Notes: generated by a model from the letters alone, not told the origin. DNA of 64,000 nt from Ceratothoa steindachneri (GCA_963969495.1 OZ018323.1:81664919-81728918), one strand, 5' to 3'; positions 21,331 through 34,785 are shown, counted from the first letter of the stretch. Numbers and translations are program-made.

Positions 21331-22139
21331 TGCGTTATGGTATGTATGTGTAAATGTATGTGTTCACTTAAGGTTTTTATAGAAGGAAAGGGGTGAGAGA
21401 GAAAAAGGGGGCCAATGTCCAATACAAATTTACTTTACCTTAGAAAAACTTCCTTCAGGCTAGCGTGTGGGCCAGGGGAGGCTTCGGTCTCCTTTTCCAC
21501 GAAGGAGACTGAATCCGTTAATGGGTTTTCGTCAAGTATGAAATTGTTTCTGGCGCGAGGGTTTCATTGTTCCCTTTGCTATCTCAACAATTTGAACACT
21601 TCCTTCTTCTATCTATGGATCGCATTTTTGTTTTTCCTCTTTTATTTATCTGATACAGAAGGCTTATCGCAATCTCATATTTGTACTACCAGAACGATTA
21701 ATGCGGTTAAAGGCTTGGAAGAATGGTAAAAATGAGATTTAATTTTTGTTTTAGGTTTGTTACGCCATAATAATATTATCAGATCCTTTTCTTTTATTTT
21801 TTATCATCTCTTATTTCCCTGTTTTGTTGCATGGCGTTTCGTCCAAGGAAGCGCATTGTTGCGCTCTTTCTCTTTCCTATTCGTTTGGGGTGATAAAGAA
21901 GAGGAATTCTATTTTTTCTTTTCGTTTTCCATCGTAATCTTTATCATTTCCTCTCACATTTCCTCTCGTGAATCCCCTGAGGGTATTGGTTCTCCTTATT
22001 GTCATAAATCACAAAAGGCAACGATTATCACGAATTCGTAAACTAAATTCGAGGGGAAATTTCAGGAAGTGCGAAGAACTTTAGCATTTAACTCTTTAGT
22101 AGTTAGGAGGTTTTATCGTTTTTTCGAGAGAATTTTTTG
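21331..22139. other. Spacer, possible LINE 5' UTR
   Basis: Immediately upstream of the minus-strand LINE ORF1. The first few hundred bases may be its 5' UTR. Frames at 21415-21729 and 21757-22041 are Phe/Leu/Ser-rich without motifs. Confidence 0.4.
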
Positions 22140-22620
22140 GGGTGTGGGGGCGGGGGTATTGTCTGATTGGTTAGAAGGCTACACTTCTCTTATTTTCCCT
22201 TCAGTTAATCTAATCTCCCTAAAATAAAAGAACCTTGAAGACGGTAACTATTTCCACAAATGCTAAAAAAAAATTACCTACATAAAATAAAATAAAATCC
22301 CCCCCCCAAAAAAAAATTCTGTTATTTAGGGAATTTAGTCGGAAAGGGGAAGGAATTGGGTTGAAGTGGAGCGGTGGGATTTTTTTCTGGCTGATTGATC
22401 AGAGCGGCAAATCTCTCTTATTCACCCCACAGTTAATCTAATTTCCATAAAAGGGAAAAACTGTGGGAGGGTAAGCATTTCCACATAAATTATAAAAAAA
22501 GTACATATAGTAAAGAAAATTTGCTTCCCCCCCAAAAAAAAAGAAAAAGGAAAAAAAGAAATTTCGTTACTTAATGAGATTTGAAAAGGAGGAAGGAATT
22601 GGATTGGAGTGATGTGGTGT
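22140..22620. repeat. Tandem duplication, two ~220-bp units
   Basis: TCTTATTTTCCCTTCAGTTA (about 22197) is mirrored by TCTTATTCACCCCACAGTTA (about 22418). Both are followed by ATCTAAT, CCATAAAA or CCCTAAAA, ATTTCCACA, a C-run plus A-run, TTTAG or ATGAG and GGAAGGAATTGG. Divergence is moderate. Confidence 0.75.
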
Positions 22621-24695
22621 GGGCAAAGAATGACAGAAAAGTAATAATTGCCTATTGACAGTATTTTATTTTAGTTTAAATTCTCAACATAGTTGTTAGA
22701 TTTTATGACTTTAAGTTATTGGTTGTTGTGTTGATGACCTGTTTTACATATGAGAGTGAAGGTGTTGGGGCATTTTTAGCGAAGCATAAGGAAGGTCTTT
22801 TCTGTATTAAGTTGAAGAATAAGAGGAGGGGTTGTATCAGTACGGGTACATAAGATCGTGCTAAAGTTGCATCATTGTGCACTTGTTTAAGATAGTGTAC
22901 TAGTCAGAGAGAATGAGTATAAAATATGGTGAATATAATGTAGTGGAAGTAAAGTAAAGATGGTCGAATACATTAAGAGAGTCTTTGATAGATGCGGGGT
23001 AAGACGTGTTCCCTGGAGACGAAGAACAAGCACAGCTTGAATGCGAGCAAGTGTGGCGAAGGGGAGCACTACCCGGAGTGGTTATGAGCGTTCGAGTTGC
23101 AACTTCTGAAGGCGGGATGGGGTCTCGGGTCGGGTCCCCGAGAAAGGCTGCTCGCGATCCTCGGTGATTGTGCTCCTCAGGCCGACCTCTCCGAGTGGTC
23201 ATTGAGGACGACCTCAAGCGAGAAGATGAAGGTTTCGTGTTAAATAATAATAATGGCCATTTTTTGTCTGGCGCTTTGCAAAGCCATGGGCATTCACAAT
23301 GCGCCTGTCTATCAACTAAAAAAAACTTGAGGAAAGAAGTGGGACTTCAAGTCACACTCGAAGGTAGCCAGGATGGGGGGAGGTCGGACGAAAGAATGTC
23401 ACTGTTTGCAAAATGCTGGTGGGCCTAGAAGAGAAACAGAGTTGTTAGACAGAGGCATTTTGGGTAGACCAAGAAAAGCAAGCAAACGAGAAGGGCCACT
23501 GAAGTTAGGCTACGCCTTCGCGATTAAACTTTGGAAATAATCCTCGAAACGCGAAAAGGGACGACGAAGGTTAAGATATTGATAACAGGGTCGCATGAAG
23601 GTTTCAAAGGCTCGGAAATGGGTTTTTGTTTACCAGGGGCCGAGATCCCGGCCAAATCAGAGCACGTACTATGCTTTTGTACGCGCTGGTAAGAAATGCT
23701 CATGGCCACTAAAAGGCTTAGATGGCTAGAAAAAGCCACTGGCTGAGATGCAGCCAAGCTGCTAACGCCATATTCAGATTCCTCGCGTTAAATGATTTAT
23801 CGGAAGGGATTGATGAGGAAAATGGTACTCAGGACCAAAACGATGGACAGGACAGACAGAATAAAATGTTTGAAAGAAAGTGGAATGATGATAAAGCCTG
23901 CTGTTGCATACCTCGGCAAAGGTTCTTGTGATTTGTGCACTTTCCCACTCCAGAGTGCCCTCTAGGTAGTGGCCTCATTAGAATATTCGGGTTACGCACT
24001 TTCATAGTAAATTTTCACTTTTACTAAATTCACCTTTCCTCATTGAGTCTCTTCTTAAGTCTTATGGGTGTAGTTGCCCTCGTTGGTTTTACGTTGTAGT
24101 TTTAAAAATAATAATATTAATAGGTCGTTCTAGCAGCAGGGTGGTTCCCCTCTAAATCTCAAACTTAGACAGATATATACCCTTGAGAACCCCAGGAGTT
24201 CCCCCCCCCCCAACTTTTTATTTTTTGTCTAAGCGTGCCTTCGTTAGATTACAAAACATATTTCATCCCCATTAATAAAAAGACACCCGCGTGAAAACAG
24301 AGACTCGATGAGTATCTTCCGATCATCTTCAGCCCATCTTTAGACGAGGCTAAGTTATTCTTACCGCTTTGTGGCGATGCCCTGGCCCGCAGGTGCTTGG
24401 AGTGTCGCGTACCCTTTGGGACTCTAGCGGCCGAAGTGCCTGGCATTGTACCTTCTACCACATAATTCACTTCCCACAACCGTCATCAATTTTGGCAAAA
24501 CCTTTTACAAACTCAATGCCCTCGTTGGTTGTCGCTTTATTAAACCAAAATACGTGGTCACCGCTCGGTGCTAAGCCCCAGTTAATTAATGGGTACCGAG
24601 ATGATTGGAATTTTGTTTTCTTTCTTTACAGGTAAATTCCGGCAAATGAATTCGTGAGAGACGGTGGTGACCAACGACCCTCTCCCAACGACAGG
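22621..24695. other. Mixed-composition spacer
   Basis: 23000-24620 is less AT-rich than its neighbours and has several frames of 60-105 codons on both strands. None shows a protein motif, consistent exon boundaries or sustained codon structure. I see no supportable gene. Confidence 0.4.
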
Positions 24696-24729
24696 TAAAC
24701 AGGTAAGGGAAGTGGTAGTGGAGTAAAAG

Positions 24730-24808
24730 CCAATGGGGCTTCGAACCTACGCCATCGAACACGCCTTCGTTCTCTCGTCAATGCTCTAGCCACTTAGCCA
24801 GTCTTTTA
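24730..24808 (-). mobile_element. tRNA-derived SINE-like head
   Basis: The minus strand reads TGGCTAAGTGG (A box, 24790-24800), then GGTTCGAAGCC (B box, near 24737-24748), the B box almost perfect. Spacing is tRNA-like. The body and tail cannot be delimited. Confidence 0.55.
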
Positions 24809-25274
24809 ACTCGACCAGTGTAGGTTAGCCGCATATGAATTTGAGAAAGAGACGTATGTGTGAACTCTGTGGAGGGTGTCAGTGTCTATTTCAAGAAGCG
24901 TATGTATCTATGTGGGCGTGTGTTTCCATGTTGAGCGTATCTTGGCCCCTCCAAGTATCTGGGACTATTCATGGCAGCCGCAATTTTGACCATGATGATT
25001 CGTCTGAGCGTAAAGGTGAAGGAGAGGAAACACGCATGTGCGTAATTGATTGAGGTAAGAAATTGTGTATGAAGAAAATGGAGTTGCATGGATGTACATA
25101 TATCTATCTATAGATTACAAAGAGGCATAATATCACGTGAGGTGGCTATTTTGGACGGTTAGTGACCTAGAGGCCAAGGTTTGCGAAATTAAACGAAGGA
25201 CGATAAATTGGCGTCATAGATGTAGAAGGCCCTGCAGTCCATCGCTTGAGGGAAGGCCATTGAAGGTAATGGAG

Positions 25275-25360
25275 TCGGAATAAGGATTCAAACCTATTTA
25301 TTACCTTTCAGCTTCCCTCGTTTCTCAGGCCACCCTTCTAACCGCTAGGCCCGTGTCTAA
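25275..25360 (-). mobile_element. tRNA-derived SINE-like head
   Basis: The minus strand reads CCTAGCGGTTA (A box, 25339-25349), then GGTTTGAATCC (B box, 25283-25293). Same orientation as the head 500 bp away, with a different tRNA-like sequence. Confidence 0.5.
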
Positions 25361-25629
25361 ATCCTGGAAAGAGGAGCTTCTTGTGTATCAGAGCTGAAGC
25401 AAATGGCAAGAAATTATCTTAGTAAGATGGAGTCTATGAATATCGTCTTGTATACGACATTTGGATATACGAAAGAACTAAACGTTATTCTAACTTCAAC
25501 CGATTATTTTTTTCGGGAGGCCACAATTAAATTTAAATTACATTTTATTGTGTTATGTAATATGAATAAATTTTCATACATATTTTCTCTTTAATGGAAT
25601 GTTTAATTTGAAACTTGCTGAATCAGGTT

Positions 25630-27930
25630 AACCGAGATGTAGAATTCAGTGGTAAGAATATTTGCGAGATGTGGGATACTTTTAAGACTATATTAAATGT
25701 AGTTCAAGAGCAGTGTACCCCAACGTAGGTTATTAGGAAGAAATTTAAGAAGCCAATATGATGGAATCTTGAGATACTCGTAGCTATGAAAACTTCTGAG
25801 AAGAAAAGGGCATACCAAATATTACAGGAGGAAGGTACTGCTGAAAATATGATTCATTAGAGGATGAGTAGGAATGAACTAAATAAGATAATTAAGAAAA
25901 GCAAAATGACAACCGAAATTAATTTAGCTTAAAATAATAATAAAGATCAAAGAAAATTCTTTGGGCTATTATAAAATCAATAACAAATATAAAAGATGTA
26001 AATAAGGCCTATTAAATAAGAATGGGTTGTGAAAGAATCTGATAAGGAAATAGTGGTAGTTAATGATCCTTTTGCTTTACTATTTACATAAAAGAATCCA
26101 AGGAGTTTAATTTATGATAGTTCTAGTTCAGGGGATGAGGTGTTGAATACCAATAATGTAGATATGGAAAACATTAAAGTGTTTCTAATTGAATCGAATA
26201 CTAGTAAGGCATCCCCGCCCGGATGACATTCATTCTAGGTTAATTAAAGATGTAGAAAGTATTGCAGTAGTTGTTGAAAAGATAGATACTCGATCAATGG
26301 AGTTTGGAAAAATATCTAATGAGTAGAAAATAGCAAATGCAGTGCAAATTTATAAGAAGGGAAGTAAAGAGGAACCAAATAACCTTAGACCATTAAACTT
26401 AACATCTATAGTTTGCATAATTGTTGAGAAGGAAGTTAAAAAGGGTATTACTAAGCATCTAGAAATAAGTAGTTTAATAAATGATACTCATCGCGGGTTT
26501 AAGAGTGGTAGATCATGTTTAACAAAGTTACTGTAATTTATGGATTATGTAACTAAACAATTTGTTATGGGATAGAATGTTGATGGGATTTACTTAGATT
26601 TTAGTAAAGCTTTTGATAAGGTTCTACATAAGAGATTAGTGTAAAAATAAAAATGCATGGGATATGCGGGAAAATTTTGAATTGGATAGTTGAATGGCTG
26701 AAATAAAGTAAACAGAGGGTGGTAGTGAATCGAAGGTCACAGTAGAGGAATGTTACCAGTGGCGTACCTCAGCAGTTTTAGGTCCATTAATATTCCTAGT
26801 TTATATAAATGATTTTGCGAAGGATGTAAATAGCAAAATGTCAATTATTTGCTGATAACAAAAGGTTGGCAGGTGTAGTGAATGAATTTGATGCTGATTT
26901 GAAAGTGCAGATTGACTTAAATAAGTTATTATTTCGGGGGAAAAAATGGTAGATAAATTTAACCTTAAAAATATAAAGTTATTATCAATGGAAGGGATAA
27001 TAGAGAATTTAACTTTAAAATAAATGGGGATAGATATGAAGTAGAAGATGAGATGGACTTAGAAGTTGTACTAGATAGGTCACGGAGGTTTTCTAAGCGG
27101 TGTATTGAGGCAAAATATAGAACCAATAGAGTGTTGGTCTTCATTGAGATAAATGTCAGTTACAAATTTAAGTAGGTTATCCTTAAACTATATAACTCAT
27201 ATGTCAGGCCACATTTAGAGTACTGTATGCAAGCATGATCGCCACATTTTAGACATGATACCAACCTCCTAGAGTCAGTGAAATTGAGGTCAAAAAAGAT
27301 GATAGATTCCCTGAAGCACTTTGAATATGTAGATAGGTTGAGGGCACTAAATAAGTTCTCATTTTAAAGAAGACGCGTGAGATGGGATACGATTGAGCTT
27401 TTTAATTTTTTTTCGGATGGATAAGTTTGATTTTAGAAAGTTCTTTGAGTGGGAAGGTAGTGATAGTCAGATAGAGACCACCACTAGAAAATTAAAAAAA
27501 TAAATGTGTAGGCTGGATGTGAGAAAGTATTTTTTCACCAAAAGAGCGGTAGATTACTCAAATGGTTTAACCCAGGAAACAATGAGCAGATTAAATTTAA
27601 ATGTTTTCAAGCGGGAGTTAGATGGGTTATGAGAAGGGTAAATTACCATGGTTTTGGAGTTGTATTGGGGAAAATTACATATTTTAATATGGTTTTGTCA
27701 TTGATGTTCTGGAGAATTTATTTTTAGAAATTGTATATATTATATTATTGATATTTTTTCATTTTATTTGCCTGATTTTGTTTTTGACAAGTCATGCTGA
27801 TGCTTTTTTAAGCAGAATTTTGGACCCAATATTGTGGATACAGTTTATGGGTGGGTGTTGACTCGGTTGACCTCTCATAGGCCCTTGCCGCTTTTGTCAT
27901 CCGTTAAATTATGTCATGTTATGTTATATT
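25630..27930 (+). pseudogene. Eroded CR1/L2-like LINE ORF2
   Basis: Plus strand, many stops and frameshifts, but the RT blocks remain in order: ICEMWDTFKTILNVVQEQ (pre-RT), VQIYKKGSKEEPNNLRPLNL, GFKSGRSCLTKL, IYLDFSKAFDKVLHKRL (block A), VTSGVP (PQG block damaged, near 26750), FADNKRLAGVV (FADD lost its second Asp), LKLYNSYVRPHLEYCMQA and a thumb to about 27630. The tail after 27640 ends near 27930 in ATGTCATGTTATGTTA, possibly a short 3' repeat. The endonuclease is absent, so it is 5'-truncated. It resembles the LINE at 35.8-40.2 kb in motif style but is far older. Confidence 0.82.
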
Positions 27931-29050
27931 AAGTGCGAATGAAGGAATTTTGAAATCTATAAGGTCAGTTTCTATCTTTTTCGGAGTTTGACCAAGGCAG
28001 AATTAAGATTCTATATTATAAACCTCTTTTTTTGTTGCTTTTACCTGTCTATGCTTTTACTGATGTATTTTTGAAGCTCTTCCTTAAAGGGATTTTGTTG
28101 ACACAACTCGGATTTCTATTTCAGTTATTTTGAGTTGTATGTGAACATGTAAAAGTCCTATAAAGTGTATTGGCGACTACCGTAAAAGGCGACTAAACTT
28201 CGATGATGGTTGGCGGTTTGAAAACTTGCCACCAAGAAACCACTTCACTCACGAACGCAAAATTGTTTTTCGGAAATTAACGTGTGAGGGGCAGGGATTC
28301 ATTTGCCCCTTCCAGTTAGTTGGGGCGGTGATGCGTACTGACCATTTATTAGGAGGTTTCTCGTGATAAAAAAGAACTAAGATAAGGAGGGGGGGGGGGG
28401 TGAATGGAATAAGAAAATGAAGCCAAAAAAGAAGAAAAGTAGGTGAAGAAGAAGAACAGAGGTACTGCTGCCTCTCACTTTCTCAACTACTTTAGAGGGA
28501 CTACATAAATACAATTTAGAAATAAGGCGACCACATTGCGCTACAGGTAGCGAATTGGAATACTTCCTACACGGCCTCGCTACCTCTTTTAACGTGTTTT
28601 AGTCTTATTTTGTACCCCTCCCTCCATTATATTGGACTCTAACAAAATTTGATACGTTTTCTGAAAAAGTTTTCGTTTTGTAAAACCTTATGTGGCAACC
28701 TTGATTAGTAAGAGATTAGGTTAGGTGTAAGGTTATGTTAGGTAAAATCTTCTGAAGAGAATAATTCTCGTAACGTCATCCCGCCAAAAAAGCTGACACC
28801 ATTACGAAGATCACCATTTAATGCAAAGCACCTAGATCAAGCCTCCAAAATACAAGAAATTATTGTATTTCTCTCTCAAGTATCAGGCAAGAACTCGATG
28901 ATCATCCTTGTTTGAGCAGTCGAGGCCTATACATCAGGATACGGAGATAGAGAGAACTTTTCTGCGAATTCTTTTTGTTCCACGTTTAAGGAGGCTGAGT
29001 TTCTCCCAATGAGTCCCCTTCAGATATTAGGGGTCGAGAAGAAGGTCAGA
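27931..29050. other. AT-rich spacer
   Basis: No gene seen. A G-run at 28388-28400 and GA-rich low complexity at 28410-28470. Confidence 0.5.
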
Positions 29051-29165
29051 CTAACACGCACGTGTGTTTACACGTACACAAACACATGGAATGAACTCTG
29101 GAAGAAGCTCACACACACGTGTGTTTACATATACACGGACACACTACACAATGGAATCCGCTCTG
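29051..29165. repeat. Two-copy ~60-bp repeat
   Basis: CACGTGTGTTTACACGTACAC and CACGTGTGTTTACATATACAC occur about 55 bases apart. Each is followed by a GGAATGAACTCTG or GGAATCCGCTCTG word. Confidence 0.65.
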
Positions 29166-29965
29166 CACAATCCACCATTGGCTAGTTTGCTCTCCTTTCT
29201 CATTCCCCCGTGGGTGACCACTTTTAAAGCTGTTTTTTTTCTCATCCTACTTCTAGCGTTTTTCTTCTCTCTCGGAATTCCCTTCCATTCCCTTCTTTCC
29301 TTCGATGCTTAGAGTGAGGGGAGAGATTAAAGCTTCCACGAGCTATGGGATTCGCCTGTGTTTTCGACACATTGGAATAAATTTAGAGCCTTTGTTCTCT
29401 AAGGCATGCTCATTGTGTGTATGTGTGTGTTATTTGGAAGTGTATGGGTGTGCTTGATTGTATGGTAGAAGTGTGATTTTTTTACGGGCGTTTTTTTCGT
29501 TTTTGTTTCAGAGTTAAGAAAACTTTCGCGAATAGAAGTTTAGATTCGTGTGTGTGAGGAGAGGCAGGTAGATACGTACAAATGTATTGAAAAGGCCATG
29601 TAAATATATGCTGTTTCAGGTAGGTTAGAATTTCTTTTGCCTCGGTATTTCGCCGAAATTTTGAGACTTAGTCTATGTCGAGTGAGCTTACATGTATTTC
29701 TTGTATGTGTGCATTTGTGTAGATAATTCTATGAATGTATCCACTCACTTGTGTGTGAATAAAATCACCGATGTTTGAAATATTTTAGAGGGAGTTGAAT
29801 GGGGAAAGCACAAGAGTTGTGTGAGTAGACAGAGGAAATATGTTGAAAGAAACTGAGAGAAAAAATAACAAAAACAACACATTTTATATAATGAGGAAAA
29901 GAGGGGTTTACTTGTAGGTTTGACACCCACTCATGAGAGTAAAATTGATGGAAACGCCTATGCTT
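29166..29965. other. Spacer, nothing recognised
   Basis: Pyrimidine-rich 29165-29310, then TG-rich tracts (29400-29560). No motif-bearing frame. Confidence 0.5.
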
Positions 29966-30037
29966 AAAAGGGGAATCGAACCCACGTTGCTGACTAGCAA
30001 TCTAAGGCAAACCACCTTTGAGCCACCTTTAAGCTAA
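29966..30037 (-). mobile_element. tRNA-derived SINE-like head or tRNA pseudogene
   Basis: Minus strand: TGGCTCAAAGG (A box, 30015-30025) and GGGTTCGATTCCCC (perfect B box, near 29970-29983) at tRNA spacing. The acceptor arms do not pair convincingly, so no functional tRNA is called. Confidence 0.5.
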
Positions 30038-30254
30038 ACTGAACATAAAATTTTGGGGTGAGAGGTAGTTACTCCCTTCTCAAGTGTCATTTAGTCATAT
30101 TTTGGGTTCGTAAGGGCAAAAAATCGTTCGTATGAATGAACGTCTCTTACAACTTTGAGGTTGTAAGAGTTGCAAAAAAAAAAAAGGTTTTGTTCGCTTG
30201 AATATTTGTTTATTCTGGTACATTTGTTTGTATCATTGACGGTCCTTTCCGAAA

Positions 30255-30395
30255 AGGTGTGAAAGGGTTTGTAATAAACTCAAGGTGAAAGGGTTGGTAA
30301 TTTCCTGAAGATGAAAGGGTTGGTGATGTACTGAAGATGAAAGAGTTTTGTAATTTACTGAAAATGTAATGATTGGGAATGTATGTACTGAAAAC
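30255..30395. repeat. ~33-bp tandem repeat, 4-5 units
   Basis: GTGAAAGGGTTTGTAATAAACTC recurs as GTGAAAGGGTTGGTAATTTCC, ATGAAAGGGTTGGTGATGTAC and ATGAAAGAGTTTTGTAATTTA. Each unit ends in CTGAAGATG or a variant. Confidence 0.8.
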
Positions 30396-32394
30396 AGTAT
30401 ATTTGATTATAGTTTTCTTACTCTATAAATATATTTTTATTAATACCATTACCAAATACCTTTGGGAAATTTTAATGATATCCGATTTTCACTGTTTATC
30501 TTTTTTCCTCTTTTAATTACTTTTATTTCTGTCGGTTCATTTATTGAGGTTTGGCAGGTCGATCGCTTCTCTTCCTCCCCCGAAGAGAGAAGGGAATCGA
30601 CTCATTTTGTGAAGTATCCAACTCTTCTATTAAAAGTGGCAATGCTGATTTAAGGGGGCTTTTTATCCGAGAGATGTAAGTTTCGTTTTTCATCTTTCTC
30701 GCCCAAGCTCACTCATGTTTTATTTCTCTCATTCTGATTCTCTCTCGCCTTTCGTTCATTTTTTATAACCCCGTTTTCTTGCTTGTGCGTGCGTTCTTGC
30801 TCTCTCACACTACACCATTGTGATTTGACATCATTGCGCAATAGACTCATTTTTAGGAGAGTTGCGTATCCTTCCCTTCCCGAATTCTACAAGTATTCAA
30901 CTCGAGCTAAGTACTTCCTCATGTTTACATTCCACCAAACTTCACTGATTTATTTTCGCAAATCTTCTAAAAATCGTTCTGGAGTTTTCATTTTTTTACC
31001 AATAAACATTTCCAAAATTCTGTGTGTGTGACTTCCCTGCGTGTGCAACATTTTACCTTTTTTGTTTGTGTGCATCTCTTTAAACTAGTTGCGATAATGC
31101 GGCATGTATTGATTTATCTCCCCCTCCTTTTTATAACTCAGCTCTTTTGTTTACATATAAACCTTTTCCCCCATTATCCTCGTCTTCTCTTGGTTCCTTC
31201 ATTCATGAAATATCGCATTACTTTATATACAGCATACCTCTCTTTTCCCATTGATCTTACCTCCCTCTGTTTATTTTCCCCCAACATCTAGATTCGTTTA
31301 AATTAATACAACTCGTCTTCAAAAACAACCACAATTTTCTCACTTTAGCTTCTTCACTTTTAACAGCTGGTATAACCTTATATACAACCAACTTCTCATC
31401 TTTTAATCCTTATGTTTTGCCCAGGTTCATTTCATCCTAACTATATAATTGCACATGACCACAAACATTCACATTGGTTCATTCTCCTTCTAACATACCG
31501 TAGCGGTTTACTCCCTCTACTCATTTTACTGTTCACCCTATGGTTCATTCAATCCTAAAATCTCGTATTACTTAACATACATTCCTTTCGCCTCTCTGCA
31601 CTGGTCTCCCTTCAGTTTATTTCCTCACATCAGGTATTGCTTTGCGTGCAACCGAGTCTCTTTTTCCAGATTCGTTCTTGCATAACAGATTTGTATAATA
31701 AGTTTAATTTCGAAGCCACATAGAGAAGAGGCATTACATGATGATAGAATGTACTCATTCAGTTTTTGTCTTTATTTTTACTAATATTTGTTTCCTTTTT
31801 TTCTATAATATACATATCCATTAACATACATAAACTGTAATTCCGATTTTTTATTTGATGCTGAACTGTATGAGAATCAGAAGGTGGGTTTGTCCATCAT
31901 ATATTATTATTATTTTTATAACTATAAAAATCAATGAAGGCGACCAGCGGGAAAGCACAACCGCTATAAGCCTCAAAGAGCCAACCACGCTGCATTACAT
32001 TGGAAGTGTAGGGAAGAGACGGTTAATTATGAAAGAAAATGAAAGTAAAGAGAAAGATGAAGGACATAGCTCTAGGCTGCATCAGACAAGAGGAAGGAGG
32101 AATGGGACAGCGATAGATCAGATGCATGATTATTGGATCACTGCAAGACTCAATCCTAAAAGAGCCATCTTTGACCAATGAAGGGATTCATCCGCTGGCT
32201 CAAAAGTGATGGGTGGCCATGTAAACATAGATTACATGCCCTGAGTCAGGTATTGTTTTTCATCTTGTAGGATACCGAACAGCTCTCCCACCAGTTATGA
32301 AATCAGTTTAGTCGCCGGGAACCCAATCATGAAACAGGTAGTACTGGATTACATGTTACCAATAGCAAGGCAACATCCCCGACCTGATTAGAGG
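30396..32394. other. Spacer, nothing recognised
   Basis: Pyrimidine-rich and AT-rich. Frames of 60-108 codons (for example 31855-32181, plus) lack family motifs. Confidence 0.5.
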
Positions 32395-32402
32395 ATATAA
32401 GG

Positions 32403-34785
32403 CACCGATTCCAAATGCGGGTGCTAGCGCCCCCTTGTAGGCGTTATGTTAAAAGAGGGCGATGTAAGTTTATATTTCACTTAGGGAGCGGTGGGTATTT
32501 ATTCATTTTTATTTTAAGTTTTAAAAAATTATTCAAAAATTAGTGTTTCTACAAACGCTTCCAATTCTCAACATTAGCCATGCACCGATGCATTTGACAG
32601 ATCAAATAACGTTACAAGTTAATTACGTCATGCTGAGCCTTAGCCAATTGCAACCCGTCATTCCGCCACACAAAGTAGAAACGCTTTATCTCCTAACCTA
32701 ACTTTTGTTAAATTATGTCTACATAGATTAGGATTTTTCATTTTTCGCTCACTACCTCCAGGCAATTTTTAGGAATAATTATTACATCCAATTTTTTTAA
32801 ACAAATAATTTTATTACACTCCCGTACTATTATTTTCTAAAAAGATGCCACACCTGCTGTACCACAGTAGTTGTTGAAGAATTGACAGTGGTTGTAAGCG
32901 TTATTCGTGAAATTTCTTCGTGTTGTTTTTTTACCTACTTTACTTTATTTTCAGTGTTTGATTTTACCCATAACTATTTCAGAAAAGTCGTTAAAGCGAA
33001 AATGCAGACAGTATAGTGTTGAATATTTTAAGGTTGGATTGATTTCTCCTCTTAATAATGAACAACAGCCAAAGTGTCTTCTTTGCAAGAAGTATTTTCC
33101 AACAATGTGGCCATGAAGCCATCCAGGTTTCCCGATCATTTAAAGAAGATCCATCCTGATAAAATGAAATAAAACTTGTAATATTTTAAAACTCTACACG
33201 AAATAAAATTCAGAACAGAAAATCTATTCACTCTCTTATGACAAACCAATGACAGAAAGGCAACGATGGACTTGTTTGTTCATATAATATCTCCATGGTG
33301 ATTGCCAGATCATGGAAACCCCATACAATTGGAAAACAACTCATTTTGCCAGCTATAGAGGAAGCGCTTCCTACAGTAGTAAATTATTCTTTTCCCGAAC
33401 GGAATAGTAAATTCTTTGCTAATAAGAATTGATGAAATGGCCAAGGACGTTGAAGAGGCCTTATATAACATACTTAAAAACCAGCAATTCGGTTTACAAT
33501 TGGGCGAATCTACTCTTCCAGGCAATGAACCCCTACCTTTAGGATATGTTCGTTTTATTAAAGATAATAAAATTGAAGAAGAATCACTGTTTGCAAAGGA
33601 ACTTGAAACAGGCACTAAAGGTGAATCCATGTTTGCTTGCGCAACAGAAGGTGCCCCAACATTAACAAGCAGGTATAAAAGCTTTCCTGCTAGGAACTTG
33701 AGTTATCGGCTTCATAAATCCCTTGGCGTTGTTATCACAACAGTAAATAAAATAAAATGCCTTCCCTATAATTCCAGAATCTTTTGACAACTCTGCTACA
33801 ACAATGTTGAAGAATTTAATCGTCTCCTTTTACATACTGAAGTGAAATGGTTATCAAAAGGAAACGGTTCGAAGCGATTTTATTCTCTTTTTAACATATC
33901 ATAAAATTCTTCTAGAGGAATAAAAGTGAATATTTGAGTGACGAGCTATTAGTTTGCAAATGTGACATTGCCTATTTAACAGATTTATTCAATGATCTAA
34001 ATTTGCAATTGCAAGGCTCTGATGTAAATCTTATCAAAGCAAAATCTTTTATTTGCAGATTCTTTGACAAGCTTTCAATCTTTAGGCATAATATTGGTCG
34101 GCGTTAGCTATCTCAATTTCCAAATCTTGATCGAATAAATGATGATCTCGTGATTTATTGCGACCATATGAACACTTTGTACGAGGGCATGCGATATAGA
34201 TATCAGGATCTCAATAGGAAAATACCGGCAGGCTGATAAACCAATTTATTGATGCCTAATGAGTTAATTGCTTTAAAATCGACTTCGAATTAAACCTCTT
34301 CACACAATCCTACCAGGAATTTTGGCGACAAAAGAAAATTTTTGGAAGGTATCAAAAGCTGCGGGAAGCTATCAAACATTTTCCCCTTGATTTTCCAACT
34401 TTTCATAGGTATGACTAAATGTGGTTTTAGTGAAGTTACTCAGCTTCTTCTTAAATAAAAATTACCCACCTGCGAATTCCAAAACGAGATCTTAAATTAA
34501 TTTTAATTAGAGCCTTAGCTAGTAAGCACCAAAGTTAACCATCACATTGAAAACATATTTAGGTAAGCTACCAAATAAAAGTTATTTTTTTATCATTTTC
34601 ATCATTAGTCTTGATTATAAATAAAAACTTCCTTTTAAATTATTTGTGCACTACAAGCTAAGTATTATTTTGTTATGAAAAATAAATTTAGTACATTATT
34701 CAAAATTTAATTTAACAGGTGGCGCGATGTCAAAAGGGTTTGTGTTCAAAGGGGGCGCTAGTCTCCGAAAGGTTGGGAAACACTG
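32403..34785 (+). mobile_element. hAT transposon with BED finger (ZBED/SCND3-like)
   Basis: Bounded by a perfect 8-bp duplication, ATATAAGG (32395-32402 and 34786-34793). The ends are imperfect inverted repeats sharing CTAGCGCCCCC at 21-24 bases from each terminus (32424-32434 and 34751-34761). They start CACCGATTCC on the left and CAGTGTTTCC on the right-end complement. Inside, the plus strand carries a degraded hAT transposase (32990-34560). Clean ends and a perfect duplication contrast with a badly broken gene. A copy that was already defective could have been mobilised in trans. Confidence 0.88.
32990..34560 (+). pseudogene. hAT transposase relic, BED-finger type
   Basis: Starts with a BED-like finger: YSVEYFKVGLIS, CLLCKKYF, then in a shifted frame PSRFPDHLKKIHPDK (the H-x4-H pair). 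A degraded stretch precedes the longest open part, 33416-33787: IDEMAKDVEEALYNILKNQ, LGESTLPG, VRFIKDNKIEEESLF, LETGTKGESMF and ATEGAPT. In this family the first block normally reads DEST. Here the catalytic Asp is Gly (GEST). LLLHTEVKWLSKG follows, then the eroded C-terminus. It was a cut-and-paste transposase in the nucleus. At least four frame breaks. Confidence 0.85.

Noticed and set aside
24590..24640. TTTCTTTACAG/GT acceptor-like site suggesting an exon
   Set aside because: No coding frame with recognisable protein on either side.
28715..28742. TTAGGTTAGG resembling arthropod telomere repeat
   Set aside because: Only two exact units; too short for an interstitial telomere.
31855..32181. 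108-codon plus frame
   Set aside because: No motif; ends before the hAT and shows no relation to it.
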